Of a stretch of 39,512 bases of DNA, positions 7,671 through 16,053 are shown piece after piece (position 1 is the stretch's first letter; the number at the start of each line of letters is the position of its first letter). The DNA comes from Candidatus Limivivens merdigallinarum. GTDB lineage: Bacteria; Bacillota; Clostridia; Lachnospirales; Lachnospiraceae. Under the pieces are notes generated by a model. It was given only the letters and a program-made list of their open reading frames with translations, was not told where the DNA came from and did no database searches. Position numbers and translations under genes: made by a program. Where the stretch lies: positions 1 to 39,512 of the forward strand of contig DVFT01000137.1 in assembly GCA_018713105.1 (NCBI GenBank), given 5' to 3'.

Positions 7671-8486
7671 TCACCCTTTTACGGCTCCCTGGGTCAGGCC
7701 GGCTACAAACGACTTGCTGGCACAGCAAAACAGGATAATCAAAGGAAGGGACGCCGTCACGTAACCTGCAAACATCACGCCGTTTCCTTCTACCATACTT
7801 CTGACCAGCTTCGTCAGCGCCACTGCAATCTGCTGGGTTCCCTCTCCGGTGGTGGATACCAGAGGCCAGAGATAATTGTTCCATGCGGCCAATCCGGTCA
7901 TAATAATTACCGTTGACAGTGTGGGTTTGGAAAGCGGCACCACGATCTTGGCCAAAATCTGCAGTTCCCCTGCCCCTTCCATATCCGCCGCCTCAAACAG
8001 ACTCTTGGAAAGTCCCTCCATGGAAGTTTTCAGCAAAAACGTAGCCGTTGCCGAACTGGCTGCCGCCGGCGGCAGGATCAAGCCCAAATATGTATTGTAC
8101 ATATGAAGGTTGGTAATCTGGATAAACTGCGGAATCAAAAGCACAAATCCCGGAATCATCAAAAGCGCCATGATTGCCAGATACAAAAAAGTGGAGCCCC
8201 AAAACTGAAATCGCACGAAGGCATAAGCCGCCAGTGTACTCACCACTAACACAATCAAGATCACAAAAAAAGTAACGATAAAGGTATTGCACATAGGGCG
8301 GATCACCTGTACGGCCGCCTTGGCATAGTTGGTAAAATGCCATTCCGCAGGAAGGGCAAAGGGATATTTTACAATCTCCTCACTCCATTTAAAGGAGTTG
8401 GACAAAAGCAGAAAAAACGGGATCAGAGTCAAAAATACGATAAACCCAAGCAATACTCTTCCCAGAACAGATGCTGTTTTCTTCAT
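7671..8486 (-). CDS. carbohydrate ABC transporter permease, MalG/CUT1 type
   Basis: A 271-aa membrane protein with about six hydrophobic segments. The cytoplasmic EAA loop reads EAADMEGAGELQILAKIVVP, the contact for the ATPase, and the C terminus SFVAGLTQGAVKG is the standard ending of MalG-type permeases. It pairs with the MalF-type permease 13 bp upstream and with the binding protein downstream. The start is supported by AAAGGAGG 6 nt before the ATG. Confidence 0.93.
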   Translation of the reverse strand: MKKTASVLGRVLLGFIVFLTLIPFFLLLSNSFKWSEEIVKYPFALPAEWHFTNYAKAAVQVIRPMCNTFIVTFFVILIVLVVSTLAAYAFVRFQFWGSTFLYLAIMALLMIPGFVLLIPQFIQITNLHMYNTYLGLILPPAAASSATATFLLKTSMEGLSKSLFEAADMEGAGELQILAKIVVPLSKPTLSTVIIMTGLAAWNNYLWPLVSTTGEGTQQIAVALTKLVRSMVEGNGVMFAGYVTASLPLIILFCCASKSFVAGLTQGAVKG

Positions 8487-8499
8487 GTCCTACCTCCTT

Positions 8500-9405
8500 T
8501 CAATCCATGGTTTCCGTGTTCTTCAGGAATTTGTTGTTAAATATCGTCAGGAGCATGATCAGCAGGAACAGAATGGTTCCCAGCGCTGAACAATATCCCA
8601 TTCTCCGATAGGAGAATCCCTGCTCATACATATACACCGCAGGCACCATCGTGGATGTTCCAGGTCCTCCTTTGGTGAGAATGTATACGGCGTCGAAAAT
8701 CTGCAGAGAATTGATGATGGCCAAGGTAACCATCAATTTGATCTGGCTGGCGATCATCGGAAGGTCAATCATCCGGATCCTTTGGAACAGGGTTACTCCG
8801 TCCAGATCCGCGGCCTCAAAGAGATCCCCCGGTATGGACTGAAGCGCTCCGAAATACAGGAGAAACGGCATTCCTCCAAGGGATACCATTCCAAGCCAGG
8901 GAAAGCCAACCGCCAACACCGACCCCAGCGCCGTTTTGGCGCTTCCAAGCCATGGGCTTGCCAGGGACGACAGCCCTACACTGTTCAGGAAATTATTGAT
9001 CACTCCGGTATCCCCGTTCAGCAGCCACTGCCACAGAAGGATCACCACCACGGTAGGAACTACCATCGTAAACGTGATCGCCGTCCTGGTAATATACTGC
9101 ATTCTCTTGGAACGTACTGCATAGAGCAGCTCCGCAGTGATCAACGGAATACTGATCACGATCAGAACCTGCACTACCATGACGATAAACGCCCGGACAA
9201 TACTCTCCAGAAACATCTCGTCCTGAAAGGCCTCGATAAAATTATCCAGCCCGATAAACTCATTGAGGTTCGCTCCATTCCAGTTGAAGAAAGATTTCAC
9301 AATCGCCATTCCAAACGGCACATATTTGAATACAATCAACAGGACAAAGATGGGAACCAGAAAGAGATACGGCTTGAATGTCCGAAAGGTCAGTTTCTTC
9401 TTCAT
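8500..9405 (-). CDS. carbohydrate ABC transporter permease, MalF/CUT1 type
   Basis: A 301-aa protein with six predicted membrane segments. It begins MKKKLTFRTFKPYLFLVPIF, and its EAA loop is EAADLDGVTLFQRIRMIDLP. It is the first gene of the permease/permease/binding-protein/sulfatase unit, with a GGAGG site 8 nt before the ATG. A TATAAT box at 9434-9439, with no convincing -35 box at the right distance, lies about 30 bp upstream of the gene, as expected if the YesN regulator encoded just upstream activates it. Confidence 0.93.
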   Translation of the reverse strand: MKKKLTFRTFKPYLFLVPIFVLLIVFKYVPFGMAIVKSFFNWNGANLNEFIGLDNFIEAFQDEMFLESIVRAFIVMVVQVLIVISIPLITAELLYAVRSKRMQYITRTAITFTMVVPTVVVILLWQWLLNGDTGVINNFLNSVGLSSLASPWLGSAKTALGSVLAVGFPWLGMVSLGGMPFLLYFGALQSIPGDLFEAADLDGVTLFQRIRMIDLPMIASQIKLMVTLAIINSLQIFDAVYILTKGGPGTSTMVPAVYMYEQGFSYRRMGYCSALGTILFLLIMLLTIFNNKFLKNTETMD

Positions 9406-9433
9406 GTATCTTTCCCTCCAATCTTTTACAGGA

Positions 9434-9439
9434 ATTATA
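9434..9439 (-). promoter_or_regulatory. -10 box of the ABC/sulfatase operon (activator-type promoter)
   Basis: TATAAT on the minus strand lies between the sensor-kinase terminator and the first permease gene. The hexamer 17 nt further upstream does not resemble TTGACA. A perfect -10 with a poor -35 suggests dependence on an activator, most simply the AraC-type response regulator of the adjacent two-component pair. Confidence 0.5.
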
Positions 9440-9508
9440 CCCCATGGATTTTGGAAATTCTGTAGACGTTTTTTCGTTTTTTAGAGTACTATTTTTAGAT
9501 TTTGCACA

Positions 9509-9541
9509 TAAAAGACAGGCAAGCAAACCGCCCGCCTGTCT
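9509..9541 (-). terminator. intrinsic terminator after the sensor kinase gene
   Basis: AGACAGGC (9513-9520) pairs with GCCTGTCT (9534-9541). On the minus strand the stem is followed by TTTTAT. It separates the two-component operon from the transporter operon, so the two are separate transcription units. Confidence 0.65.
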
Positions 9542-9579
9542 AATTCTCACAACGAAAAGTGTGCTGAATCCTAAATTCG

Positions 9580-11400
9580 TCATACACTCTGCTTCTCCGA
9601 ACGATAGATCCTGCATTTCTGAATAACAGTCACGCAGGTTCCTCCCTCCTTCCGGCATTCCATCTGAATCCCGTAGCTGTTTCCATCCAAGAGGCGTATC
9701 CGATCGTTTACATTGACCAATGCGATCCCGAATCCTTTATTTTTGGGTGTCCGGACACTCAATACTTCTTTTCGGAACACCTCGTTCATCCGTTCCCGGA
9801 TCTCTTCGGTGATTCCCACCCCGTCATCCTCCACCCGGATCTCCAGATTCTCCTCCTTTCGAAAAGCCCGGATCCAAATATGTCCTGTCTGGGGTTCCTT
9901 TTTCAAAATTCCATGGACACATGCATTTTCCGCCAGGGGCTGTAAAAGCAGTTTTACCACCTGAGCTTTTCGGAGTTCCTCTTCCACGTCTACGGTTAGC
10001 GTAATGCAGTCCTCGTAACGGACATTAATGATATCTACGTAAGCCTGAACGTGTGCAATCTCCTCCTCAAGGGGGACGTACATGTTCTTGTTATTGACGC
10101 TATAACGCATCATCAAAGAAAGGTTCCTGGTCAATGTTACGATGGGATCAATTTCCTCGATCTGGGCAATGCAGTAGATATTGTCCAGGGTATTATGCAG
10201 AAAATGGGGATTGATCTGGGACTGCAGCATCCGGATCTGCGCCTCCCGTTCCCTCACCTCACTGATATACTGTTTCCGGCTCAGATCCTCCACCTTTTTT
10301 TTCATTCCGCTCAGAAGATTCCGAATCTCCATCACTTCATCTCCTGTATTTTCCACCAGATACCCGTTCTCCTCATGGGTCATCTCATCCACTAGCTTTT
10401 TCAGAAGCTCCACGGGAAACAAGACCCTTTTGGAATACCAGAACGCAGCCCCGATTCCAATCGCGCCGCAGGCCGCAATCAGGAGCTCCACCAGAAGCGA
10501 GAGCTGATTGATGTCCTGAAACAGAGTTTCCTCCAAATCGGCCACTGTCAAAATCCAGTCGTAATTTTCCAGCCGGATGCTGGTCAGGAGAATTCCATCC
10601 CTTGACAACGTCTGTGCCTGAGCCGGATTCGCAAGAATGGTCTTCTCCATCTCCTCTATGTTTTCCTCCGTCCAGGACAGCGCCTCCAGATTTCCGGAAT
10701 CCAAAATCGCGCCTTCCTGATTCATCAGGAAATAGCCCTCGTTGCCGGAAAGCAGCCTGCCAAGCATATCCTCAATGGTACTGAACTTGACAGCCACCAT
10801 CACAAAGGGAGCCAGGGAACCTTCCTCGGCAACTCCCGCGTTTCGTTTTTGAAAGCCGATGATATTCTCTTTCTGTACATGATCCGCCTTGTAAGGCTCT
10901 GTCATGGGTCCTATCACCCTGCAGTCGGTAATGTATTCAGAAACCTGGCTAAAGTTCTCATCTTCCTGAAAAGAATATCCCTCACGAATTGAGCCTTGTC
11001 CTATGTAATAATATTCCTCCTCACTCTGATAGTACAGCACCCCTTCATAGAATTGATAGAACCCATTCAGGTATACCATATTCTGAATATTTTCCTCAAA
11101 CTCCAGCTCACTTTTGATTCGCTGGAATATGGTATCGCCATCCGTATTCTCAGGACTTTCCCCCGCCAGACTGGTCAGAAGCTGATTCATCTGGACGTAA
11201 AGCTCCTTAAATTCATACTCCACTTCCTCCAGCATCTGTGTATTGTACTCAATCCTCTGTTCCTTAATGAAATCCATACAGTAGTGATTGATCACGATCC
11301 AGATCACGCCCAGCACGGTTACCAAGATCACCAGAAAGCCCAGAATCACCTTTTGATAAACCGGCGTCCTCCGTTTCTTATTCGTCCCTTTCTTCCTCAT
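9580..11400 (-). CDS. sensor histidine kinase, YesM family
   Basis: A 606-aa membrane kinase. TM1 (about 17-38) is followed by a large extracellular sensor region (about 40-300), TM2 (about 300-322), a HAMP-like linker, and a His_kinase domain with the phospho-acceptor His399 in QSQINPHFLHNTLDNI. The N-box is LQPLAENACVHG and the G-box VEDDGVGI, both intact. I place the start at ATG 11400 (MRKKGTNKKRRTPVYQ); the frame is open up to 11439, but that start would put a soluble stretch before the basic flank of TM1 and overlap the regulator gene more. The gene overlaps the end of the regulator gene by 23 bp, implying coupled expression. In this family the extracellular domain senses a sugar or peptide and the partner activates a nearby ABC cassette. 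Confidence 0.93.
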   Translation of the reverse strand: MRKKGTNKKRRTPVYQKVILGFLVILVTVLGVIWIVINHYCMDFIKEQRIEYNTQMLEEVEYEFKELYVQMNQLLTSLAGESPENTDGDTIFQRIKSELEFEENIQNMVYLNGFYQFYEGVLYYQSEEEYYYIGQGSIREGYSFQEDENFSQVSEYITDCRVIGPMTEPYKADHVQKENIIGFQKRNAGVAEEGSLAPFVMVAVKFSTIEDMLGRLLSGNEGYFLMNQEGAILDSGNLEALSWTEENIEEMEKTILANPAQAQTLSRDGILLTSIRLENYDWILTVADLEETLFQDINQLSLLVELLIAACGAIGIGAAFWYSKRVLFPVELLKKLVDEMTHEENGYLVENTGDEVMEIRNLLSGMKKKVEDLSRKQYISEVREREAQIRMLQSQINPHFLHNTLDNIYCIAQIEEIDPIVTLTRNLSLMMRYSVNNKNMYVPLEEEIAHVQAYVDIINVRYEDCITLTVDVEEELRKAQVVKLLLQPLAENACVHGILKKEPQTGHIWIRAFRKEENLEIRVEDDGVGITEEIRERMNEVFRKEVLSVRTPKNKGFGIALVNVNDRIRLLDGNSYGIQMECRKEGGTCVTVIQKCRIYRSEKQSV

Positions 11401-12166
11401 CTTCTCCGATATCCTCCCTATGACGCATCCGGAAGTCACTGGGCGTTTTGCCTGTCACTTTCTTAAAAACCCTGGTAAAATATCTCGTATCTTCATATCC
11501 CACTGCCTCCGCAATGTCGTTGATCTTCATTTTCGTCTGAAGCATCAGGTCGACCGACTTCTCCACTCGTATTTTCATGATATAGTTCATCAGACTGACC
11601 CCTGCAATCTTCGCGAACAAATTCGACAGATACGCCTCGCTGATATGATATTGCTCCGAAAAAGTTCTCAGGCTGAAACGTTTGGTACAGTCCTTCTGCA
11701 CCTCCTCCATGATCCGCCGAATAATCTGCTCCCCGTTCTCCATACCTCTTTTTTCTTCTTTTTGCTCTTTGACTGCTGTTTTCTGTTCAGAAATGTCCTT
11801 CCACTCCTCCATGGCTTTCCGGATCGTATCATTCAGCTCTCCCTTGTCCACTGGTTTCAGCAGATAATCTACTGCTTTATAGCCCAGAGCGGCCTTTACA
11901 TAGGTAAAGTCGTCATATCCGGACAGCATGATGAACTTTGTGGATGGGTGGTTCTCATACAGCTTCTGGCAAAGCTCACAGCTGGTTCCGCTGGGAAAGC
12001 GTACGTCTGAAATCACAATTTCCGGTTTTTCCTTCAGGAAAATTTCCTCGAATGCAGCCAGCGTTCCCGCCTCAAAAATCTCTTCAAACCCATGAGCGCC
12101 CTGATCCACCATTTTTAAGATCCCTTTTCGGATCCATCTCTCGTCGTCTGCCACTAACAGCTTCAT
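11378..12166 (-). CDS. response regulator with AraC-type DNA-binding domain, YesN family
   Basis: A 262-aa two-domain protein. The receiver domain (1-120) has acidic-pocket residues Asp7 and Asp8, phospho-acceptor Asp54 (VISDVRFP) and a conserved Lys in LLKPVDKGEL. After a charged linker (about 125-150), the AraC double helix-turn-helix (about 155-255) contains FSEQYHISEAYLSNLFAKIA and DIAEAVGYEDTRYFTRVFKK. It is cotranscribed with and overlaps the YesM kinase gene, and probably activates the transporter/sulfatase operon downstream. The C terminus is unusually acidic (DIGEDEEERDE). Confidence 0.94.
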   Translation of the reverse strand: MKLLVADDERWIRKGILKMVDQGAHGFEEIFEAGTLAAFEEIFLKEKPEIVISDVRFPSGTSCELCQKLYENHPSTKFIMLSGYDDFTYVKAALGYKAVDYLLKPVDKGELNDTIRKAMEEWKDISEQKTAVKEQKEEKRGMENGEQIIRRIMEEVQKDCTKRFSLRTFSEQYHISEAYLSNLFAKIAGVSLMNYIMKIRVEKSVDLMLQTKMKINDIAEAVGYEDTRYFTRVFKKVTGKTPSDFRMRHREDIGEDEEERDE

Positions 12167-12182
12167 ATTCTCGCCCCATTTC

Positions 12183-12217
12183 TCTTATGCAGATCCTGCC
12201 CGTTCTTGTCTTATGCA
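12183..12217 (-). repeat. 9-bp direct repeat upstream of the two-component operon
   Basis: TCTTATGCA occurs at 12183-12191 and again at 12209-12217, 26 bp apart, in the short region just upstream of the response-regulator start. AraC-type regulators commonly bind direct repeats, so this could be an autoregulatory site. Two copies alone do not prove it. Confidence 0.4.
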
Positions 12218-12257
12218 ACAGTTATTGCCTATTTTACCATAAAGATCGTTTTCATGA

Positions 12258-12281
12258 AAAGGGGAAGCTTTCCAGCCTCCC
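12258..12281 (-). terminator. intrinsic terminator after the holin-like gene
   Basis: GGGAGGCT and AGCTTCCC (12274-12281 and 12262-12269, minus-strand order) form an 8-bp stem with one G-U pair, closed by a GGAA tetraloop and followed by CTTTTC. It ends the holin-like transcript just before the promoter region of the two-component operon. The TAAAAT box at about 12235 could serve that operon. Confidence 0.6.
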
Positions 12282-12348
12282 ACTTTTCCATTTTTATGAT
12301 TCTTTTTTATCATTCTATTTTATGATTTTCACTTGGAATCCTTTTTTC

Positions 12349-12642
12349 CTATTCTTCCTTCCTGGTCTGCTTCCAGATCTGATTAGCATAGATACTGAGC
12401 CCCGCCGTCAGAATTCCCTGGGTAATCGCCGTAAAAACAGCCATGGCAATTCCCTGGATACCGTCGCAGGTGCAGGTGGCAAAGATATAAATTCCACAGA
12501 TGATCACACCCACCCCGCCCAGCACGATGGGAATCCATTTGTCCTTCACAACGTCCGCCTTTTTCATGCCCATCCCCACTAAGTAAAGCACCACCGCCAC
12601 TGCCAAAAGCTCCGGTCTGATATACTGCATCAATTCTTCCAT
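12349..12642 (-). CDS. phage holin family small membrane protein
   Basis: A 97-aa protein with three hydrophobic segments (about 11-27, 38-56 and 64-86) and a basic tail (QIWKQTRKEE). The pattern PELLAVAVVLYLVGMGMKKA with WIPIVLGGVGVIICGIYIFA matches small phage-holin family proteins found both in Clostridial prophages and as lone chromosomal genes. No endolysin, tail or other phage gene is nearby, so it is a domesticated or stand-alone copy. It is bounded by the polyamine-operon terminator upstream and its own terminator downstream, with a GCGGAG ribosome site. Function here is unknown; lysis, protein release or sporulation are the roles suggested for relatives. Confidence 0.8.
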   Translation of the reverse strand: MEELMQYIRPELLAVAVVLYLVGMGMKKADVVKDKWIPIVLGGVGVIICGIYIFATCTCDGIQGIAMAVFTAITQGILTAGLSIYANQIWKQTRKEE

Positions 12643-12716
12643 AAATCGTCTCCGCTTTTTTGTTCAGTCTATGACGGTTCCCGTCTTTCGGTGCATGTCT
12701 TTTCATCTGTTCCTGT

Positions 12717-12749
12717 AGAAAAAGCCCCCGTGATATCCTCACAGGAGCT
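12717..12749 (-). terminator. intrinsic terminator of the polyamine operon
   Basis: On the minus strand AGCTCCTGTGA (12739-12749) pairs over 11 bp, with G-U pairs, to TCACGGGGGCT (12723-12733) around a 5-nt loop, followed by TTTTTCT. It lies 20 bp after the nspC stop codon and ends the five-gene operon. Confidence 0.8.
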
Positions 12750-12768
12750 CTTCCCGTCTGTCCATCCC

Positions 12769-13893
12769 TTAGGACAGTCTCTCTTTAAAATCCTCATAGC
12801 CGAAGGTTTTGACTACCCGGCAGCTTCCGTCTGCCTGTTCCCATACGATGTCCGGCAGACGCATCCCGTTGAAGGTATTGTTTTTCACCATGGAATAAAT
12901 GGCCATATCCTGAAAGGTCAGCCGATCCCCCACGGAAAGTCTCTCATCAAAGGAGTAGCTCCCGATCCGGTCTCCTGCCAGGCAGGTAGGGCCTGCCAGA
13001 AGGTAGGTAAAGGCTTTTTCCCCGGGAAGCCCGGAACCTTTCAGCGGAGGCCGGTAGGGCATCTCCAGCACGTCCGGCATATGGCAGGCCGCTGAGGCGT
13101 CCAGGACCGCAATGCTTTCCCCATGCACCAGGTCTTCCACCGTGGTGATCAGCTCTCCTGCATTCAGCGCTACTGCTTCTCCGGGTTCCAGATAGACTTC
13201 CACGCCGTAAGTCTCCTTTACGTGGCGCACCAGGCGGATCAGACGCTCCCGGTCATAATCGTCCCGGGTAATGTGGTGGCCGCCTCCGAAATTGATCCAT
13301 TTCATTTTGAAAAGCCAGGGGGCGAATTTCTCCTCCACTGCCTGAAGGGTGATCTCCAGGGCGTCCGAATTCTGCTCGCACAGAGTATGGAAATGGATTC
13401 CTTCCACAAAATCCGGAAGCTCTTCCGGAAGCTCTCTCTCTAAGATTCCAAGTCTGGAGCCTTCCGCGCAGGGGTCGTAGATTCCGTCCCCCTCCTGGGT
13501 GGAGCACTCCGGGTTGATGCGGATTCCAGCGCTCTTTCCGGCAGCCTGAACACGTTTGCCGAATTTCTCAAGCTGGGTCATGGAATTAAAAATAATATGA
13601 TCGCAGCAGTCCAGGATCTCCTGAAACTCCTCTTCCTTGTAAGCCGGGGAGAAAATGTGGTTTTCCTTGCCCATCTCTTCCTTTCCAAGCCGTGCCTCAT
13701 AAAGACCGCTGGCCGTGGCTCCGTCCAGGTATTCTCCGATCAGAGGGTAGCAGTCATACATGGAAAAGGCTTTCTGAGCCAGAAGAATCCGGCAGCCCGC
13801 CTTTTCCTTCACTTCCTTTAAAATCTTCAGATTATGAAGCAGCGCTTTCTCCTGCACCACATAGCAGGGGGTTCTCAGATCTTCCTTCCGCAT
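12769..13893 (-). CDS. nspC: carboxynorspermidine/carboxyspermidine decarboxylase
   Basis: A 374-aa PLP-dependent decarboxylase of the alanine-racemase fold (fold type III). The N-terminal LAQKAFSMYDCYPLIGEYLD carries the expected PLP lysine. WINFGGGHHITRDDYD and YLEPGEAVALNAGELITTV are phosphate-binding and dimer blocks, and DASAACHMPDVLEMPYRPPL with LAGPTCLAGDRIGSY hold the substrate-binding Cys and Asp. It removes CO2 from carboxyspermidine to give spermidine. It is the last gene of the operon; its ATG overlaps the stop codon of the dehydrogenase gene in TGATG, so the two steps are probably translated together. Length and motifs match the family. The exact polyamine (spermidine or norspermidine) depends on the diamine supplied, here putrescine. 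Confidence 0.95.
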   Translation of the reverse strand: MRKEDLRTPCYVVQEKALLHNLKILKEVKEKAGCRILLAQKAFSMYDCYPLIGEYLDGATASGLYEARLGKEEMGKENHIFSPAYKEEEFQEILDCCDHIIFNSMTQLEKFGKRVQAAGKSAGIRINPECSTQEGDGIYDPCAEGSRLGILERELPEELPDFVEGIHFHTLCEQNSDALEITLQAVEEKFAPWLFKMKWINFGGGHHITRDDYDRERLIRLVRHVKETYGVEVYLEPGEAVALNAGELITTVEDLVHGESIAVLDASAACHMPDVLEMPYRPPLKGSGLPGEKAFTYLLAGPTCLAGDRIGSYSFDERLSVGDRLTFQDMAIYSMVKNNTFNGMRLPDIVWEQADGSCRVVKTFGYEDFKERLS

Positions 13894-15095
13894 CAGTCCA
13901 CCAGCACCGGATTCTCTTCCACCTTCCAGGGAAGTCCGAATTTATTCAGAGCGTCCATGAAGGGATCCGGATCGAATTCTTCGATATTATAGACGCCTTT
14001 CTTGTCCCAGGTCTTGGTCAAAAGCATCATAGCGCCGATCATAGCCGGAACTCCGGTGGTGTAAGCCACCGCCTGGGAACCTACCTCTTTGTAACATTCC
14101 TGATGGTCGCAGACGTTGTAGATGTAGATGCTCTTTTCCTTTCCATCCTTCTTTCCGGTGAAAATACATCCGATATTAGTTTTTCCTTTTGTCCTGGGGC
14201 CTAAGGACGCCGGGTCCGGAAGGACGGCTTTCAAAAACTGCAGAGGCACGATCTCCCTGCCCTCATACATAATGGGCTCGATGGAGGTCATTCCCACGTT
14301 TTCCAGACATTTCAGATGAGTCAGGTAGCTCTGGCCAAAGGTCATAAAGAAGCGGATTCTCTTGATTCCCGGGATATTGAGCGCCAGAGATTCGATCTCC
14401 TCATGATGCAGCAGGTACATATCCTTCTCTCCCACTTCCGGGAAATTGTAAACTCTCTTGATCTCCATGGGCTCGGTCTCTACCCAGTGACCGTCCTCCC
14501 AGTAGGAGCCTTTTGCAGATACCTCGCGGATATTGATCTCCGGATTGAAGTTCGTGGCAAAGGGATAGCCATGGTCGCCGCCGTTGCAGTCCAGAATGTC
14601 GATGTAATTGATCTCGTCAAAATAATGCTTCAGCGCATAAGCGGAAAACACGCTGGTCACGCCCGGATCGAAGCCGCTTCCCAGAAGGGCGGTGATCCCG
14701 GCCTTTTCATAGCGCTCCCGATATGCCCACTGCCACTTGTACTCGAATTTCGCCGTATCCTCCGGCTCATAGTTGGCCGTGTCCACGTAATCCGTCTTGG
14801 TTGCCAGGCAGGCGTCCATGATGGTCAGATCCTGATAGGGCAGCGCCAGATTCAGAACCACATCCGGTTTTTCCTTCTCGATCAGGGCGATGAGCTCGTC
14901 TGTGTGATCCGCGTCCACCTGAGCTGTGGTGATCTTCGCGCTGGTGGTTCCTTCAAGCTTTTCCTTCAGCGCCTCGCATTTGGATACGGTACGGCTGGCA
15001 ATGCAGATCTCGTCGAACACCGCGCTGTTCTGGCAGCATTTGTGAATTGCTACGCTGGCTACTCCGCCGCACCCGATTACTAATACTTTTCCCAT
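13893..15095 (-). CDS. carboxynorspermidine/carboxyspermidine synthase (saccharopine dehydrogenase-like)
   Basis: A 400-aa NADPH-dependent enzyme of the saccharopine-dehydrogenase family. It has an N-terminal Rossmann fold (MGKVLVIGCGGVASVAIHKC) and the family blocks LNLALPYQDLTIMDACL, LLGSGFDPGVTSVFSAYA and TTGVPAMIGAMMLLT. It condenses putrescine with aspartate semialdehyde to carboxyspermidine, a spermidine route that needs no decarboxylated AdoMet. I chose ATG 15095 because a clear AAGGAGG lies just upstream; the open frame to 15194 lacks such a site. It is followed by nspC with TGATG overlap and preceded by agmatinase after an 88-bp gap. The neighbours make carboxyspermidine synthase far more likely than lysine metabolism. 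Confidence 0.94.
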   Translation of the reverse strand: MGKVLVIGCGGVASVAIHKCCQNSAVFDEICIASRTVSKCEALKEKLEGTTSAKITTAQVDADHTDELIALIEKEKPDVVLNLALPYQDLTIMDACLATKTDYVDTANYEPEDTAKFEYKWQWAYRERYEKAGITALLGSGFDPGVTSVFSAYALKHYFDEINYIDILDCNGGDHGYPFATNFNPEINIREVSAKGSYWEDGHWVETEPMEIKRVYNFPEVGEKDMYLLHHEEIESLALNIPGIKRIRFFMTFGQSYLTHLKCLENVGMTSIEPIMYEGREIVPLQFLKAVLPDPASLGPRTKGKTNIGCIFTGKKDGKEKSIYIYNVCDHQECYKEVGSQAVAYTTGVPAMIGAMMLLTKTWDKKGVYNIEEFDPDPFMDALNKFGLPWKVEENPVLVD

Positions 15096-15183
15096 GTTTT
15101 TGTCCTCCTTGCTCTGTACTTTTTTATCCTTACTGATCAATAAATTTCTGTAAAAGCTTTCTTTAATACCGTTTTTCGTTTCT

Positions 15184-16053
15184 CTATGCTTCAAGCCGAT
15201 TCCCTAAGGCAATCAGAAGCTCCCTCACGATCTTCCCGGCTACGGCTGTGGAAACGCCGCTCTGGTCGTAAGGCGGCGACAGCTCGTTGACGTCGCAGCC
15301 TACAATCCGCGCGTTCTTTGCCACCAGAAGAACCGCCTGCAAAAGCTCCTGAAAGCTCACTCCGCCTGCCTCCGGCGTCCCGGTTCCCGGAAATACAGAT
15401 GGATCCAGCACGTCCAGATCCAGGGTGAAGTAAACCGGCTTTCCTTTCAGCTCCCCCAGAACCTCTGACAGCCCTTCAAAGCCAAATTTCTGCATCTTTA
15501 CATGTCCTTCCTTTGCCCAGAGGAATTCCTCCCTGTCTCCGGAACGGATTCCAAATTGAAAGATCCTTCCATCCCCCAAAAATTCCCAGCATCTGCGCAG
15601 CACGCAGGCATGGGAGTTCTTTACCCCCAGGTAATCCTCCCGGAGATCCGCATGGGCATCAAAGTGGATGACGTGCAGATCCGGAAATTTTTCAAAAACC
15701 GCTTTCATGGCAGGCAAAGTCACCAGATGCTCCCCGCCGATCATGAACGGCAGCTTCCCGTCCTCCAGGATCGTTTCCGCTCTTCTTTTGATCTCTTTCA
15801 GGCAGTTCTCCGTATCCCCGATGGGCAGTTCCAGATCCCCGCTGTCAAACACGCTGCAGTCCAGAAGATCTGCGTCCTGATAAGGACTGTAGGTTTCAAG
15901 ACAGTAAGACTCATTGCGGATGGCAGCGCTTCCGAACCGGGTTCCCGGGCGGTAGGAGGTGGTGGAATCGAAGGGCGCGCCGTAGAGAACGGTCTTTGCC
16001 TCCTCATATTCCGCCTCGCATCCGATAAAATTCACAATATTTTTATTCAACAT
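15184..16053 (-). CDS. speB: agmatinase
   Basis: A 289-aa ureohydrolase. The two-manganese site is complete: His109 (GGEH), Asp132, His134 and Asp136 (FDAHADLR), and Asp212 and Asp214 (DLDVLDPS, followed by PGTGTPEAGG). It splits agmatine into putrescine and urea in the cytoplasm. The gene starts inside the end of speE (11-bp overlap), with GAGGAG upstream of the ATG. In the operon it takes the agmatine made by SpeA and passes putrescine to the carboxyspermidine synthase. Arginase or formiminoglutamase are unlikely given the neighbours. Confidence 0.94.
   Translation of the reverse strand: MLNKNIVNFIGCEAEYEEAKTVLYGAPFDSTTSYRPGTRFGSAAIRNESYCLETYSPYQDADLLDCSVFDSGDLELPIGDTENCLKEIKRRAETILEDGKLPFMIGGEHLVTLPAMKAVFEKFPDLHVIHFDAHADLREDYLGVKNSHACVLRRCWEFLGDGRIFQFGIRSGDREEFLWAKEGHVKMQKFGFEGLSEVLGELKGKPVYFTLDLDVLDPSVFPGTGTPEAGGVSFQELLQAVLLVAKNARIVGCDVNELSPPYDQSGVSTAVAGKIVRELLIALGNRLEA

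Noticed and set aside
12349-12642. Prophage region suggested by the holin-like gene
   Set aside because: Flanking genes are a polyamine operon and a two-component system, with no integrase, att repeats or structural genes.
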